From contig DAOUWT010000002.1 of assembly GCA_030666985.1 (NCBI GenBank), forward strand, positions 1 through 38,585: a DNA stretch of 38,585 bases, read 5' to 3'. A program made the translations under genes and the position numbers. Below the pieces are notes generated by a model, which searched no databases, had not been told where the DNA came from, and saw only the letters and a list, made by a program, of their open reading frames with translations. Position 1 is the stretch's first letter. Each line of letters starts with the position of its first letter. This DNA is from Chloroflexota bacterium. Its GTDB lineage: Bacteria; Chloroflexota; Anaerolineae; Anaerolineales; UBA11858. Shown in pieces: positions 7,365-15,607 of this stretch.

Positions 7365-8664
7365 CACCAAAATAATCCTCGAACGCACTCTCAAATTGAT
7401 CAACCCTCCACATCCAAGCCACTTTCTTCATAAAAGCGACGAAAGAAGGCATTTCATCCCGTAGTTTTCGGATATTGTTGCCAAGGGTGTTCGTGCTCCC
7501 GCTCACGGCCCCGCCAGCCTGTGCAGCATATGAGCCGTGAAAAGCAAAATAAGCCTGGTTCAGTTTTCGGATATGGTAGCCATGCTCCCAAAAGAACTCC
7601 CTGCGCTCTTCCATGTAGGCTTCCGCACCCTCCACCTGCCCTTCCTCGAGCATCTTGTCGACAACCACGCGCGTCTTGTGCATCTCGTGCCGGAAATCAA
7701 AAAGATAATGCCTCTGCATCTCCCGGAAAGAGATCAAGAACTTTGCGCTCTCCGAATATTGATCCGTGTCCGTGGACAATGTCGGCGCGGGAACGTGCTC
7801 CGGGTAGAAGCGTTCCACCACAGCGTCGCGTATCTCATAACTGGCTAAGTCGGCAATAGTTTCGTTGATAGCCGTCATGGCCGGGTTGGCGTAATAGTGC
7901 ATCCCAAGGGGGCGGATGGTCAAATAATTATGCGTCCACTCGTGGGTGACAACGTGAACCAGCCAAGATAAACCTCCCCCCTCGACGATCATAGCCGGAT
8001 ACGTACCCAATCCGCCTACCCCCACCACCAAAGCAGACACGTCCAAGTTTTCTTCCAAGTCATCTTCTAAAGATATGATCTCCTCCAATGTCAGGTCGGG
8101 GACGAGCATAAAACTAACCTCAGAGCGGATTTCTTCGCGGGGGGAGATGATCAGGGCGTAGGACTTGTGGACGGATTGGTAAAGGACCGGGGGGATGGCC
8201 TGCCCCCCCAGCGTGATGGACAGATCTGAAAGGACCGCGTTGATCTGGCGTTGGAGCACATCCTCGACCAGGGGGGCCAGGCTTTGGCGCTGGGAGCGTT
8301 TTTCAGCCAGTTGGGATTTTACACCCTCCGCCGCACTCTCTGGGTCAGCAATATTGGGATCGCTGAAAATCTCCTGGAGCGAGTGTTCAAGCTGAAAGAC
8401 CTCGTTGACCACTTCCAAATAATCCAAGACAAGTTGACTGCCATCAGAGACCGGCACATAGCGCTCGGCGCCCAAACTAAATTGCTCGAACTTATTCCAC
8501 ATGGCCCCTCCCATCCAGGAAAGGTAGTCGAACTCGAAAGGACGGGAATAAGTTCTAACGCGCTCTCTTTGATCGGCGGGATTCGGCGCGGACCGGGTTA
8601 CGAACAATATCAAAAGAAAGAGAGCAAGTACAACGCGCAACCAACGAGAAAGTTTTTTAATCAT
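7360..8664 (-). CDS. secreted or anchored HExxH (gluzincin-like) protein
   Basis: 434 aa. Residues 7-25 form a signal peptide or N-terminal anchor (WLRVVLALFLLILFVT). The middle is mostly helical. Near residue 240 lies THEWTHNYL, an HExxH zinc motif, followed about 25 residues later by INETIADLASYE, where the Glu could be the third zinc ligand as in thermolysin-like gluzincins. The C-terminus carries charged and aromatic helices. It is therefore probably an extracytoplasmic metallopeptidase, but I do not recognise a named family. It has the same strand as the lipoprotein gene downstream, with a separate array between them. Its TAA stop is in a repeat unit. Confidence 0.75.
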   Translation of the reverse strand: MIKKLSRWLRVVLALFLLILFVTRSAPNPADQRERVRTYSRPFEFDYLSWMGGAMWNKFEQFSLGAERYVPVSDGSQLVLDYLEVVNEVFQLEHSLQEIFSDPNIADPESAAEGVKSQLAEKRSQRQSLAPLVEDVLQRQINAVLSDLSITLGGQAIPPVLYQSVHKSYALIISPREEIRSEVSFMLVPDLTLEEIISLEDDLEENLDVSALVVGVGGLGTYPAMIVEGGGLSWLVHVVTHEWTHNYLTIRPLGMHYYANPAMTAINETIADLASYEIRDAVVERFYPEHVPAPTLSTDTDQYSESAKFLISFREMQRHYLFDFRHEMHKTRVVVDKMLEEGQVEGAEAYMEERREFFWEHGYHIRKLNQAYFAFHGSYAAQAGGAVSGSTNTLGNNIRKLRDEMPSFVAFMKKVAWMWRVDQFESAFEDYFGE

Positions 8665-8791
8665 CTAAGTCACAAAAGGGCATCATCACCCGTAATTTAA
8701 TTGGCATAGATTCTACCACGCAGAATAAGCCGATTCCATTTGACATTTGTTAACTCTCTTGCCTTGTGGATCGTTGGCTCTTTGGGGTTTC

Positions 8792-8847
8792 GTGATGCGC
8801 GGTGCGTGATGCGTGAAGCGTGAGGCGTGAGGCGTGAGGCGTGACGA
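8792..8847 (+). repeat. heptamer array in divergent spacer
   Basis: Eight in-phase 7-bp units (GTGATGC, GCGGTGC, GTGAAGC, GTGAGGC, GTGACGA). They lie between the start of the HExxH gene (minus) and the first TPR gene (plus). Unlike most arrays in the window this one is not at a stop codon. Confidence 0.8.
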
Positions 8848-8935
8848 GGTGCAGACTTGCCTCTTGCCTCCTTCCCCCTGCCCCCTGCCCCTTTTCCCCA
8901 CCCGTCCTTGACTCGTATTTTAGAGTAGTGGTAAG

Positions 8936-10153
8936 ATGGGAAACATGTATTTAAATGGAAGTAAATGGAAAATGACCAAACGTCCCCGGCGGAGATCAAG
9001 GCCGTGGTATATTTTCATATTGTTGGCGCTAATTGCCGCCGTAGTGTATGTTAACCAAACGGTTGTGCCCATTACTGAACCATTCTTCATACCAACGGTA
9101 ACTCCTACCACGAACCCTGAGTCTTACACCAACAGAGCCGAAGCCTACTACGAAGAAGGGAAACTTCTCCAGGCTATCGAGGCTTATGAGCAAGCCATTC
9201 TTGCCGAGCCGGCCGATTCCACGCACTATGTGGCCCTGGCGCGAGTTCAAATTCTGGCCGGGCAATACGAAGCAGCCCTAGGGAACTCAGAGCTAGCTGT
9301 ACTGCGTAATAATGAGAACCCTTTAGCTCATGTAGTGAAAGCTTGGGCATTGGACTTCATGGGAGACAGCGTATTAGCAGAAGCCTCCATAAAAACAGCC
9401 CTAGAATTGGCTCCCGAGAATGCCTTCGCTCACGCCGTTTATGCCGAAATTCTCATGGATAATGGAGAATTCGACCAAGCCAGCGCAGAATCTCTCAGAG
9501 CGTTAGAGCTAGACCCCACCTCACTCGAAGCCCACCGCGCCCGGGGGTATGTCCTATATTGGACAGGGAACTACGAAGAGGCCATCACCGAATACAATGC
9601 CGCCATCAACATCAACAACAAAATCCCCAACTTGCATTTGATGCAGGGATATAGCTATTATGCCTTAAACGAGTACGACCAAGCTGTGAAAGCCTTCAGC
9701 CAGGCCAACGCCCTCAACCCCTCCAACCCCGAACCTGATTATGTGATTTCCCGCATCTATCTTTTAGAAGGTCTTTTCAGCCGCGCCGTGCAATATGCGG
9801 CTCAAGCAGTTGAAGATGCCCCTTCTGACCCCAAAATGCACGGCAACCTGGGCCTCATGTACGCCAAAAACGGCCAAAACGCAGACGCCCTGGAGCACCT
9901 TTCTTTGGCCGTCCACGGCGGAATTACGGAAAACGGCGATATCGTCGAAGGAATTCCTCTTTCTTATAAACCACGTGTGATCGAAGTGTTCTCATCTTAT
10001 AGCCTAACCCTGGCCCGCACAAATAACTGTGAAGAGGCCATACCTATTTTTCAAACCATGTTGAGCGAGGTCGGAGAGAATGAAATCGCTGTAGCGAACG
10101 CCAACGAAGGGTTAAGCATCTGTCATGCCAACTTGGAAGACGAAACTCCATAG
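8936..10153 (+). CDS. membrane-anchored TPR protein (paralogue 1)
   Basis: About 405 aa. A basic N-terminus (KRPRRRSRPW) precedes one membrane segment (IFILLALIAAVVYVN), a short Thr/Pro spacer, then at least seven TPR motifs (for example AYYEEGKLLQAIEAYEQAI and ALNPSNPEPDYVISRIYL). The signal-anchor orientation puts the repeats outside the membrane, where they should mediate protein binding; the partner is unknown. It is similar in architecture to the gene at 10542 and probably arose with it by duplication. ATGs at 8936, 8945 and 8972 are all possible and none has a clear ribosome site. 8936 is used because the resulting cytoplasmic tail matches the paralogue. The stop TAG shares its G with a heptamer unit. 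Confidence 0.85.
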   Translation: MGNMYLNGSKWKMTKRPRRRSRPWYIFILLALIAAVVYVNQTVVPITEPFFIPTVTPTTNPESYTNRAEAYYEEGKLLQAIEAYEQAILAEPADSTHYVALARVQILAGQYEAALGNSELAVLRNNENPLAHVVKAWALDFMGDSVLAEASIKTALELAPENAFAHAVYAEILMDNGEFDQASAESLRALELDPTSLEAHRARGYVLYWTGNYEEAITEYNAAININNKIPNLHLMQGYSYYALNEYDQAVKAFSQANALNPSNPEPDYVISRIYLLEGLFSRAVQYAAQAVEDAPSDPKMHGNLGLMYAKNGQNADALEHLSLAVHGGITENGDIVEGIPLSYKPRVIEVFSSYSLTLARTNNCEEAIPIFQTMLSEVGENEIAVANANEGLSICHANLEDETP

Positions 10154-10181
10154 TGAAACGTGAAAACGTGAGGCGTGAAAT
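10153..10181 (+). repeat. short heptamer array at the TPR1 stop
   Basis: Four units (GTGAAAC, GTGAAAAC, GTGAGGC, GTGAAAT) beginning at the last base of the TAG stop. Confidence 0.75.
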
Positions 10182-10541
10182 GTAATCATTCACACCCCGT
10201 GGATTTTTTTGGGGAGGGCCCCACGCGGGGGCGTGAGACCAGATTGTCAGACTATATCAGGAAAGGGAGCGTGCGAGGGCCCCACGCGGGGGCGTGAGAC
10301 CAACCCCCAGGCGCTAGGCCACGCCCCAGCGTGGCACCCACGCCCCAGCGAGGACAAACCTTGGGGATTGGTGTCCACGCCGGGGCGAGGCTTTACCCAT
10401 CCCCCAGCCGCTAACGCCCACACCAAGTTGGTCGTTGCCCTGAAAACGGCCCAATTTTATTAGGCCGCTTCGCGTACCCAAACATTGAACTGATACCAGA
10501 TTAGTGAAGATTAGCGCAGATTAGCGGATAAAACACCAATT
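10182..10541. repeat. GC-rich spacer with direct repeats and hairpins
   Basis: The region between the two TPR genes has no convincing ORF. It holds a 28-bp direct repeat at 10214-10241 and 10275-10302 (starts GAGGGCCCCACG, ends GTGAGACCA), a hairpin at about 10318-10335 (GCCACGC/GCGTGGC), further copies of ACGCCCCAGCG, and three decamers (AGATTAGTGA, AGATTAGCGC, AGATTAGCGG) at 10498-10527 just before the next gene. It is richer in GC than its surroundings. Possible repeat-element debris; no transposase is seen. Confidence 0.6.
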
Positions 10542-11873
10542 ATGGATCGAAACCTTACAGGGAAACGTCCCTCTTTCCGAGACGAAAAGAGGCAAATCAA
10601 TTTCACCCTCATCCTGATCTTGTTGGCTCTAATCATTGGCGGGGTGTGGTTTGCCAACGAAGTCTATAAGCCTGAGGGGCGCTTCGAACCTTTCTTTCTG
10701 CCCACACCTACCGCAACCCGGATGGTAAACACGTACATACAAGAGGCTCAGACCTACTTCGACGCCGGCAAAATCTACGACCCCGATGCCAGGGATGCCA
10801 TTGATGCCTATCGAGAAGCCCTGGAAATGAATCCGGATGATGCCGAGACCAGGGCAGAATTAGCCCGTCTGCTAACATACTCCTCCAGCCTCCTTTCTAC
10901 CCATAACGAGCGTGTAGAGCGTCTCTCTGTTGCCCGGCAAGAAATAGAACAAGCCGCCGCAGACGCCCCCGACAGCAGCAAAGTCCAAGCCATTCGTGCC
11001 CTGGTACTTGATTGGAGCGCAACTTCGATTGCAGCCAATCAGGAAGAACGCCAAAACTGGCTCGCTGAGGCCGAGCAAGCCGCCAACCTGGCCATTACCC
11101 TGGACCCCGACAATGCTCTGGCGCTCGCTTTCTACGCAGAAGTGCTCCTGGACCAGAATCAACTGGGACAAGCTCGAGAACACGCCAAACTGGCCGTTGA
11201 CCAGGCCCCAGAACTGATGGACACGCACCGAGTCTACGCTACCGTGATGGAAACCTATGGAGAGTACCGCTACGCGATCGAGGAATACAAAAAGGCCGTT
11301 GAAATTACTCCCAACCTTACCTTCCTCTACATCCGCATCGGCGTGGTCTACCGCGCCCTAAAAGTATATGAAAGCGCCCTGGAATATTTTGACAAGGCTA
11401 TCACCATCAATAACTCGAATGGGGTCCAAGACCCGCTCCCCTACGTGGCAATTGCCAAAACCTACGTGCGAATGGGGGAATTCTTTGTGGCAGCCCTGAA
11501 CGGCAAAAAAGCCATCGAGTTCAATCCTTATAACGCCAACACTTACGGCCAATTGGGGGATATTTACGTCCGCTCCCGCAACTATGAGGGTGCTCTGCCA
11601 ATCTTAAAATGCGTTGTGGAAGGGTGTACGGCCGACGAGAATGAAGTAGGCGGCGTAGCTGTGGAACCATTGGAGTTGACCAACTTCGAAATAGCCTACT
11701 ACTATGCCCGCTATGGCTCGGTTCTGGCAGCCCTGAGTCGTCCAGGCGCGAATCAATGCCCCCACGCCTTAGATGTGCTTGGGCAATTAGAAGATGTATA
11801 CGGAGGAGACCCCACATTGATGAGCATTGTCGCCGAAAACAGAGCCATTTGCGAATTATTAGAATCTCCGTGA
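10542..11873 (+). CDS. membrane-anchored TPR protein (paralogue 2)
   Basis: 443 aa. Residues 1-22 are basic and cytoplasmic, about 23-40 form one membrane segment (FTLILILLALIIGGVWFAN), then comes a Pro/Thr spacer (FFLPTPTATR) and at least eight TPR-like helix pairs (AIDAYREALEMNPDDAETRAE, YAIEEYKKAVEITPN, ALEYFDKAI). A C-terminal part has two Cys-containing segments (LKCVVEGCTADENE, ANQCPHALDVL). As with paralogue 1 the repeats should be outside the membrane and bind other proteins; no substrate is suggested by neighbours. The TGA stop lies in a GTGAAGA unit of a repeat array. Start ATG 10542; alternatives are not better. Confidence 0.87.
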   Translation: MDRNLTGKRPSFRDEKRQINFTLILILLALIIGGVWFANEVYKPEGRFEPFFLPTPTATRMVNTYIQEAQTYFDAGKIYDPDARDAIDAYREALEMNPDDAETRAELARLLTYSSSLLSTHNERVERLSVARQEIEQAAADAPDSSKVQAIRALVLDWSATSIAANQEERQNWLAEAEQAANLAITLDPDNALALAFYAEVLLDQNQLGQAREHAKLAVDQAPELMDTHRVYATVMETYGEYRYAIEEYKKAVEITPNLTFLYIRIGVVYRALKVYESALEYFDKAITINNSNGVQDPLPYVAIAKTYVRMGEFFVAALNGKKAIEFNPYNANTYGQLGDIYVRSRNYEGALPILKCVVEGCTADENEVGGVAVEPLELTNFEIAYYYARYGSVLAALSRPGANQCPHALDVLGQLEDVYGGDPTLMSIVAENRAICELLESP

Positions 11874-11911
11874 AGAGTAAAACGTGAAACGTGATGAGTG
11901 ATGAGTAAAGC
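11870..11911 (+). repeat. heptamer array containing the TPR2 stop
   Basis: Six in-phase units (GTGAAGA, GTAAAAC, GTGAAAC, GTGATGA twice, GTAAAGC). The TGA stop at 11871-11873 is inside the first unit. Confidence 0.85.
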
Positions 11912-11983
11912 AATCCTCCCACGCTGGGGATCGCCCCACCCATCCCCCATCCCCCACCCGCACCTCACCCGTATGCGGAGGCT

Positions 11984-12032
11984 CACGTTTCACTCCTCAC
12001 TCCTCACGCAACACGCATCACGCAACACGTTC
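11984..12032. repeat. heptamer array, opposite orientation, upstream of groEL
   Basis: Seven in-phase units (CACGTTT, CACTCCT, CACGCAA, CACGCAT, CACGTTC), the reverse complement of the GTGANRN family. It faces the array at 11870-11911, so the TPR2-groEL spacer can fold into a long imperfect stem that may stop TPR2 transcription. Confidence 0.75.
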
Positions 12033-12077
12033 TATGTCAGAGTTTTGTTAGAATCACATTTATCAGCCCCTCTAAAC

Positions 12078-12106
12078 TTGACTTTCACTTAGAACACAGT
12101 TATCAT
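12078..12106 (+). promoter_or_regulatory. sigma-70/sigma-A promoter of groEL
   Basis: TTGACT (12078-12083), a 17-bp spacer and TATCAT (12101-12106). Spacing is ideal and the -35 differs from consensus only in the last base. Transcription should begin near 12113, just before the CIRCE-like operator. The leader to the ATG is about 225 nt. Confidence 0.75.
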
Positions 12107-12118
12107 GTTTTGCGTTGT

Positions 12119-12145
12119 TTAGCAGTCGGGACTCATGTCTGCTAA
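12119..12145 (+). promoter_or_regulatory. variant CIRCE operator (HrcA site)
   Basis: TTAGCAGTC, nine bases, GTCTGCTAA. The family consensus is TTAGCACTC-N9-GAGTGCTAA, and length and spacing match exactly. The C-to-G change at position 7 of the left arm is mirrored by G-to-C in the right arm, so the dyad is kept; one further mismatch (T for A) remains. It starts about 6 bases after the predicted transcription start, so HrcA bound here would block groEL under non-stress conditions. hrcA itself is not in the window. Confidence 0.78.
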
Positions 12146-12182
12146 AGTACTGGTTGAGGTATCTTCTCAAAAATAGCGGGCA

Positions 12183-12224
12183 AGACTTCCGAAGTCTAAC
12201 GGCCTTTGAAGACTTCGGAAGTCT
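12183..12224. repeat. long inverted repeat, AGACTTCCGAAGTCT type, in the groEL leader
   Basis: Arms at 12183-12197 (AGACTTCCGAAGTCT) and 12210-12224 (AGACTTCGGAAGTCT) pair over 15 bp around a 12-base loop, with GGCA/TGCC flanks extending the stem after small bulges. It is the same design as the unit at 4751-4813, with C-to-T changes compensated in the partner arm. It lies inside the groEL 5' leader and could act on termination or mRNA stability. Confidence 0.8.
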
Positions 12225-12339
12225 CTGCCCCGGAATATTGAGAAGACACTGGTTGAGCAACACAAATCCGACCAAGAAAAAGTATCAAAGTGATTTTAAC
12301 TTAGTTTATAAACGTTTTAGTTTGAAGGAGTAGAACTCT

Positions 12340-13998
12340 ATGTCTGGAAAGCTCGTTGTTTTTTCTGAGGAAGCCCGGCGAAAATTGCAAGCCGGCATGA
12401 ATATACTGGCAAAATCTGTCATTACCACTTTGGGGCCAAAGGGCCGCAATGTAGCCTTGGATCGCAGTTTTGGCAGCCCCACCATCACCCACGATGGCGT
12501 GACTGTCGCCAAAGAAATTGAATTAAGCGATAAGTTCGAGAATATGGGCGCTCAATTATTAAAAGAAGCCGCCACAAAAACTAACGATATCGCTGGTGAT
12601 GGCACTACCACCTCCACTTTATTAGCTCATACCATTGTCACCGAAGGTATGAAAAACCTGGCGGCTGGCTTCAACCCCATGCTGCTCAAGCAAGGTATTC
12701 AGGCTGCCACGAAAGTAGTTGCAGAGCATATTACTGAACAGGCTATTGATGTCACCACCAAAGAAGAAATTGCTAATGTGGCTTCTATTTCTGCTCAGGA
12801 TCGTTCCATTGGCGATTTGATTGCTGATGTGATGGATAAAGTTGGTAAAGACGGCGTAATTACCGTTGAAGAATCCAAAACCTTGGCCTTCGAGACGGAG
12901 TACGTGGAAGGCATGCAATTTGACCGTGGTTACCTCTCCCCTTATTTCGTGACCAATCCCGACGACATGGAGGCTGTCATCGAAGATGCGAATGTTCTCA
13001 TTCATGACTCCAAGATTTCTGCTGCCCAGGACATCGTTCCCCTGCTGGAAAAATTGGTTCAGATAGGCAAACGAGAAATGGTCATCATTGCCGAAGACAT
13101 CGACGGTGAAGCTCTGGCTACCCTGGTATTGAACAAACTCCGTGGCATGGTGAATGTTCTAGCAATCAAGGCTCCTGGATTTGGCGACCGCCGCAAGGCT
13201 ATGCTTCAGGACATTGCTGTCCTGACCGGTGCCACCGTGATCTCTGAAGATATGGGCCGCAAATTGGACAGCGCGACCATTGAGGATCTCGGTAAAGCCG
13301 AAAAGGTTATCTCCTCCAAAGACACCACCACAATTGTGGGCGGGAAAGGTGATAACAAGCAAATTAAGGCTCGCATTGAGCAAATTCGCAACGAGTCTGA
13401 AGCTAGCACCAGCGACTATGACCGCGAGAAACTACAAGAACGTCTCGCTAAGTTGTCTGGCGGTGTGGCCATCATTCGCGTAGGCGCTGCCACCGAGACT
13501 GAATTGAAAGAGAAGAAACACCGCGTTGAAGACGCTCTCTCCGCTACCCGCGCTGCTGTAGAGGCTGGCATCGTCGCTGGCGGCGGCGTTATCCTCGCCA
13601 ATGCAGCTTCTTCGCTTGACGACCTGAAAATGGACTCCCCTGACGCGCAAGTTGGCGTGAGCATCGTCCAGCGTGCTCTCGAAGCCCCCATTTGCAAGAT
13701 ATCCGAAAACGCTGGCAAAGATGGCGCCGTGATCTTGGAAAACGTGCGACGCTACCAAAAAGAACAAGGCGATGAGAACTTGGGATATAACGTGCTCACA
13801 GAAGAATATGTGAACATGATCAAAGCTGGCGTGATTGATCCCGTAAAGGTCACCCGCGGCGCTCTCGAAAACGCCGCCTCCATTGCCGCTATGATCCTGA
13901 CCACCGAAGCTCTCATTGCCGATGAGCCTGCAGATGAACCTCAAGGCCCTCCCATGGGCGGTCCCGGTATGGGCGGCGGCTACCCCGGCATGATGTAA
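12340..13998 (+). CDS. groL: chaperonin GroEL (Hsp60)
   Basis: 552 aa, full length for the family. This ATP-driven double-ring chaperonin refolds cytosolic proteins. Diagnostic segments: TLGPKGRNV (with a Ser variant nearby), DGVTVAKEI, the ATP-site motif NDIAGDGTTTST, VIRVGAATETELKEKKHRVEDAL and GGGV. The tail is the usual Gly/Met-rich kind (GGPGMGGGYPGMM). The ATG at 12340 has AAGGAG nine bases before it. No groES is adjacent, so the co-chaperonin is encoded elsewhere or with another groEL copy. Expression should be heat-inducible through the CIRCE-like site. A terminator follows 22 bases after the stop. Confidence 0.97.
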   Translation: MSGKLVVFSEEARRKLQAGMNILAKSVITTLGPKGRNVALDRSFGSPTITHDGVTVAKEIELSDKFENMGAQLLKEAATKTNDIAGDGTTTSTLLAHTIVTEGMKNLAAGFNPMLLKQGIQAATKVVAEHITEQAIDVTTKEEIANVASISAQDRSIGDLIADVMDKVGKDGVITVEESKTLAFETEYVEGMQFDRGYLSPYFVTNPDDMEAVIEDANVLIHDSKISAAQDIVPLLEKLVQIGKREMVIIAEDIDGEALATLVLNKLRGMVNVLAIKAPGFGDRRKAMLQDIAVLTGATVISEDMGRKLDSATIEDLGKAEKVISSKDTTTIVGGKGDNKQIKARIEQIRNESEASTSDYDREKLQERLAKLSGGVAIIRVGAATETELKEKKHRVEDALSATRAAVEAGIVAGGGVILANAASSLDDLKMDSPDAQVGVSIVQRALEAPICKISENAGKDGAVILENVRRYQKEQGDENLGYNVLTEEYVNMIKAGVIDPVKVTRGALENAASIAAMILTTEALIADEPADEPQGPPMGGPGMGGGYPGMM

Positions 13999-14020
13999 GC
14001 CTGAGTATTTTCTGAAATCC

Positions 14021-14066
14021 AAAACCCTGGAGCGCGGCCTGCTGGCTGCCTCTGGGGTTTTTTGTT
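14021..14066 (+). terminator. intrinsic terminator of groEL
   Basis: AAAACCCTGGAG (14021-14032) pairs with CTCTGGGGTTTT (14050-14061) over 12 bp including two wobble pairs, followed by further T residues. Confidence 0.85.
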
Positions 14067-14106
14067 TGGATTAGTGACTAGGAATCAGGGACTAGGGGAA
14101 CAGGGT

Positions 14107-14353
14107 GCAGAGGAGCAGGGGAGCTGAGGGCTGGAGTCGGATTTGCCACAGGCACGCCTCTGGCGATCCGACTTGGTGCATTAGCCTGCAATTCATTCGC
14201 AGGCGGGGGAACAAGAAAGTAGGGGGCAGGAGGGCAGAGGAGCAGGGGAGCTGAGGGCTGGAGTCGGATTTGCCACAGGCACGCCTCTGGCGATCCGACT
14301 TGGTGCATTAGCCTGCAATTCATTCGCAGGCGAGGGAACAGGAAAGTAGGGGG
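14107..14353. repeat. 127-bp tandem duplication with two hairpins per unit
   Basis: Two nearly identical copies, 14107-14233 and 14234-about 14353, offset by exactly 127 bp. Each contains hairpin A (GTCGGAT with ATCCGAC, plus an inner stem GCCACAG/CTCTGGC with one mismatch; first copy 14136-14172) and hairpin B (GCCTGC with GCAGGC; first copy 14184-14204). Between them lies TTGGTGCATTA. The flanks are AGG-rich short-period repeats. The design recalls REP/REPIN-type elements, but no known family is recognised and no RAYT transposase is present. Confidence 0.8.
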
Positions 14354-14470
14354 CAAGAGACTGAAGATTGAAGACTAAGGACAGGCGACTAAAAAGCAGG
14401 AACTGGTAAAATGTGTGTGTAGACCGTCCGCAACCCGCAACTCGAATTTCACATGGAGGCCAAAAGCAGA

Positions 14471-15574
14471 ATGCAAAAACTCCCCTTGAATACAATCCTA
14501 GAGGGCAATTGCGTGGAGGTGTTGAAACGCTTGCCTAAGGCTTCCGTTGATCTCATCTTCGCCGACCCACCCTATAATTTGCAACTGAAAAACGAACTCT
14601 ACCGCCCGAATATGACCAAGGTTGACGCGGTGAATGATGAATGGGATCAATTTGATTCTTTTGCGGCCTACGATGAATTTAGTGAGGCTTGGCTGCGGGC
14701 CTGCAAGCGTGTTCTGAAACCGACCGGCGCAATTTGGGTGATTGGGACTTACCACAACATCTTCCGCATTGGAAAGATCATGCAAGACCTGGGCTATTGG
14801 ATGTTGAACGATGTTTTGTGGATCAAAACCAATCCCATGCCCAACTTTAGGGGAGTCAGATTCACCAACGCTCATGAAACCCTGATTTGGGCCAGCACGG
14901 GTCAGGGGGCGAGATACACCTTCAATCACCACGCCATGAAAGGCCTAAACCATGACAAGCAAATGCGCTCCGATTGGTGGTTGCTGCCATTAGCAGCCGG
15001 GGATGAACGCCTCAAGGACGAAAACGGCGTCAGAGCACACAGCACCCAAAAACCAGAAGCCCTTCTGTACCGTGTCATCTTGTCATCCACCAATCCCGGG
15101 GATGTCGTCCTTGATCCCTTTTTCGGGAGCGGGACCACCGGCGCGGTCGCTAAGAAACTGCACCGAAAATGGATCGGCATTGAGCGAGAAGCAAAATATA
15201 TCGAATTAGCTCAAAAACGCATTGACGCTGTCCAGCCCGAACCCTTCGACCAGGCCGCTTTTGACGTCAGAAGCCGCAAGAAACGCGTGCCGCGTGTCCC
15301 CTTCTCCACCCTTTTAGAAAACGGATACCTATCCCCCGGTCAAAAACTATACTTCAAGAAAGACGCAGAACGAAGCGCTACCATCAAGCCCAACGCCAAA
15401 CTCCGCACCAACGACGGCTTCGAGGGTTCCATCCACCAGGCGGGGCAACACTTCTCGAACGGGAATCCCTGCAACGGCTGGGAACACTGGTATTTAGAAA
15501 AAGAGGGGGAAATGGTGAAATTGGATCACTTCAGGGAAGCGTATCACTTGGCGAACGATATGTATAATAGATAG
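14471..15574 (+). CDS. CcrM/HinfI-like adenine-N6 DNA methyltransferase (orphan)
   Basis: 367 aa. Beta-class methylase order: DPPY motif early (FADPPYNL, near residue 32), target-recognition region in the middle, and the SAM-binding FGSGTTG late (LDPFFGSGTTGAVAKK, near 220). The C-terminal 90 residues (FSTLLENGYLSPGQKLYF, GSIHQAGQHF, CNGWEHW) match the RAMA-type extension of CcrM and relatives, which methylate adenine in GANTC. GANTC is therefore the inferred target. No restriction endonuclease is next to it, so a regulatory or epigenetic role is more likely than restriction. The ATG at 14471 is preferred because GGAGG lies 11 bases before it; the in-frame ATG at 14453 overlaps that site. Confidence 0.9.
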   Translation: MQKLPLNTILEGNCVEVLKRLPKASVDLIFADPPYNLQLKNELYRPNMTKVDAVNDEWDQFDSFAAYDEFSEAWLRACKRVLKPTGAIWVIGTYHNIFRIGKIMQDLGYWMLNDVLWIKTNPMPNFRGVRFTNAHETLIWASTGQGARYTFNHHAMKGLNHDKQMRSDWWLLPLAAGDERLKDENGVRAHSTQKPEALLYRVILSSTNPGDVVLDPFFGSGTTGAVAKKLHRKWIGIEREAKYIELAQKRIDAVQPEPFDQAAFDVRSRKKRVPRVPFSTLLENGYLSPGQKLYFKKDAERSATIKPNAKLRTNDGFEGSIHQAGQHFSNGNPCNGWEHWYLEKEGEMVKLDHFREAYHLANDMYNR

Positions 15575-15607
15575 TATATTGGTAAACTGGGGAGCGGTAA
15601 ATTGGTG
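15573..15607 (+). repeat. octamer-like array at the methylase stop
   Basis: Units such as TATTGGTA, AACTGGGG and AATTGGTG begin within the TAG stop. This is the same ATTGGTAG family as the arrays around RNase J and at 18041. Confidence 0.6.

Noticed and set aside
11870..11911. CRISPR interpretation of the tandem arrays
   Set aside because: Units of 7-10 bp are contiguous, without spacers, and no cas genes are present.
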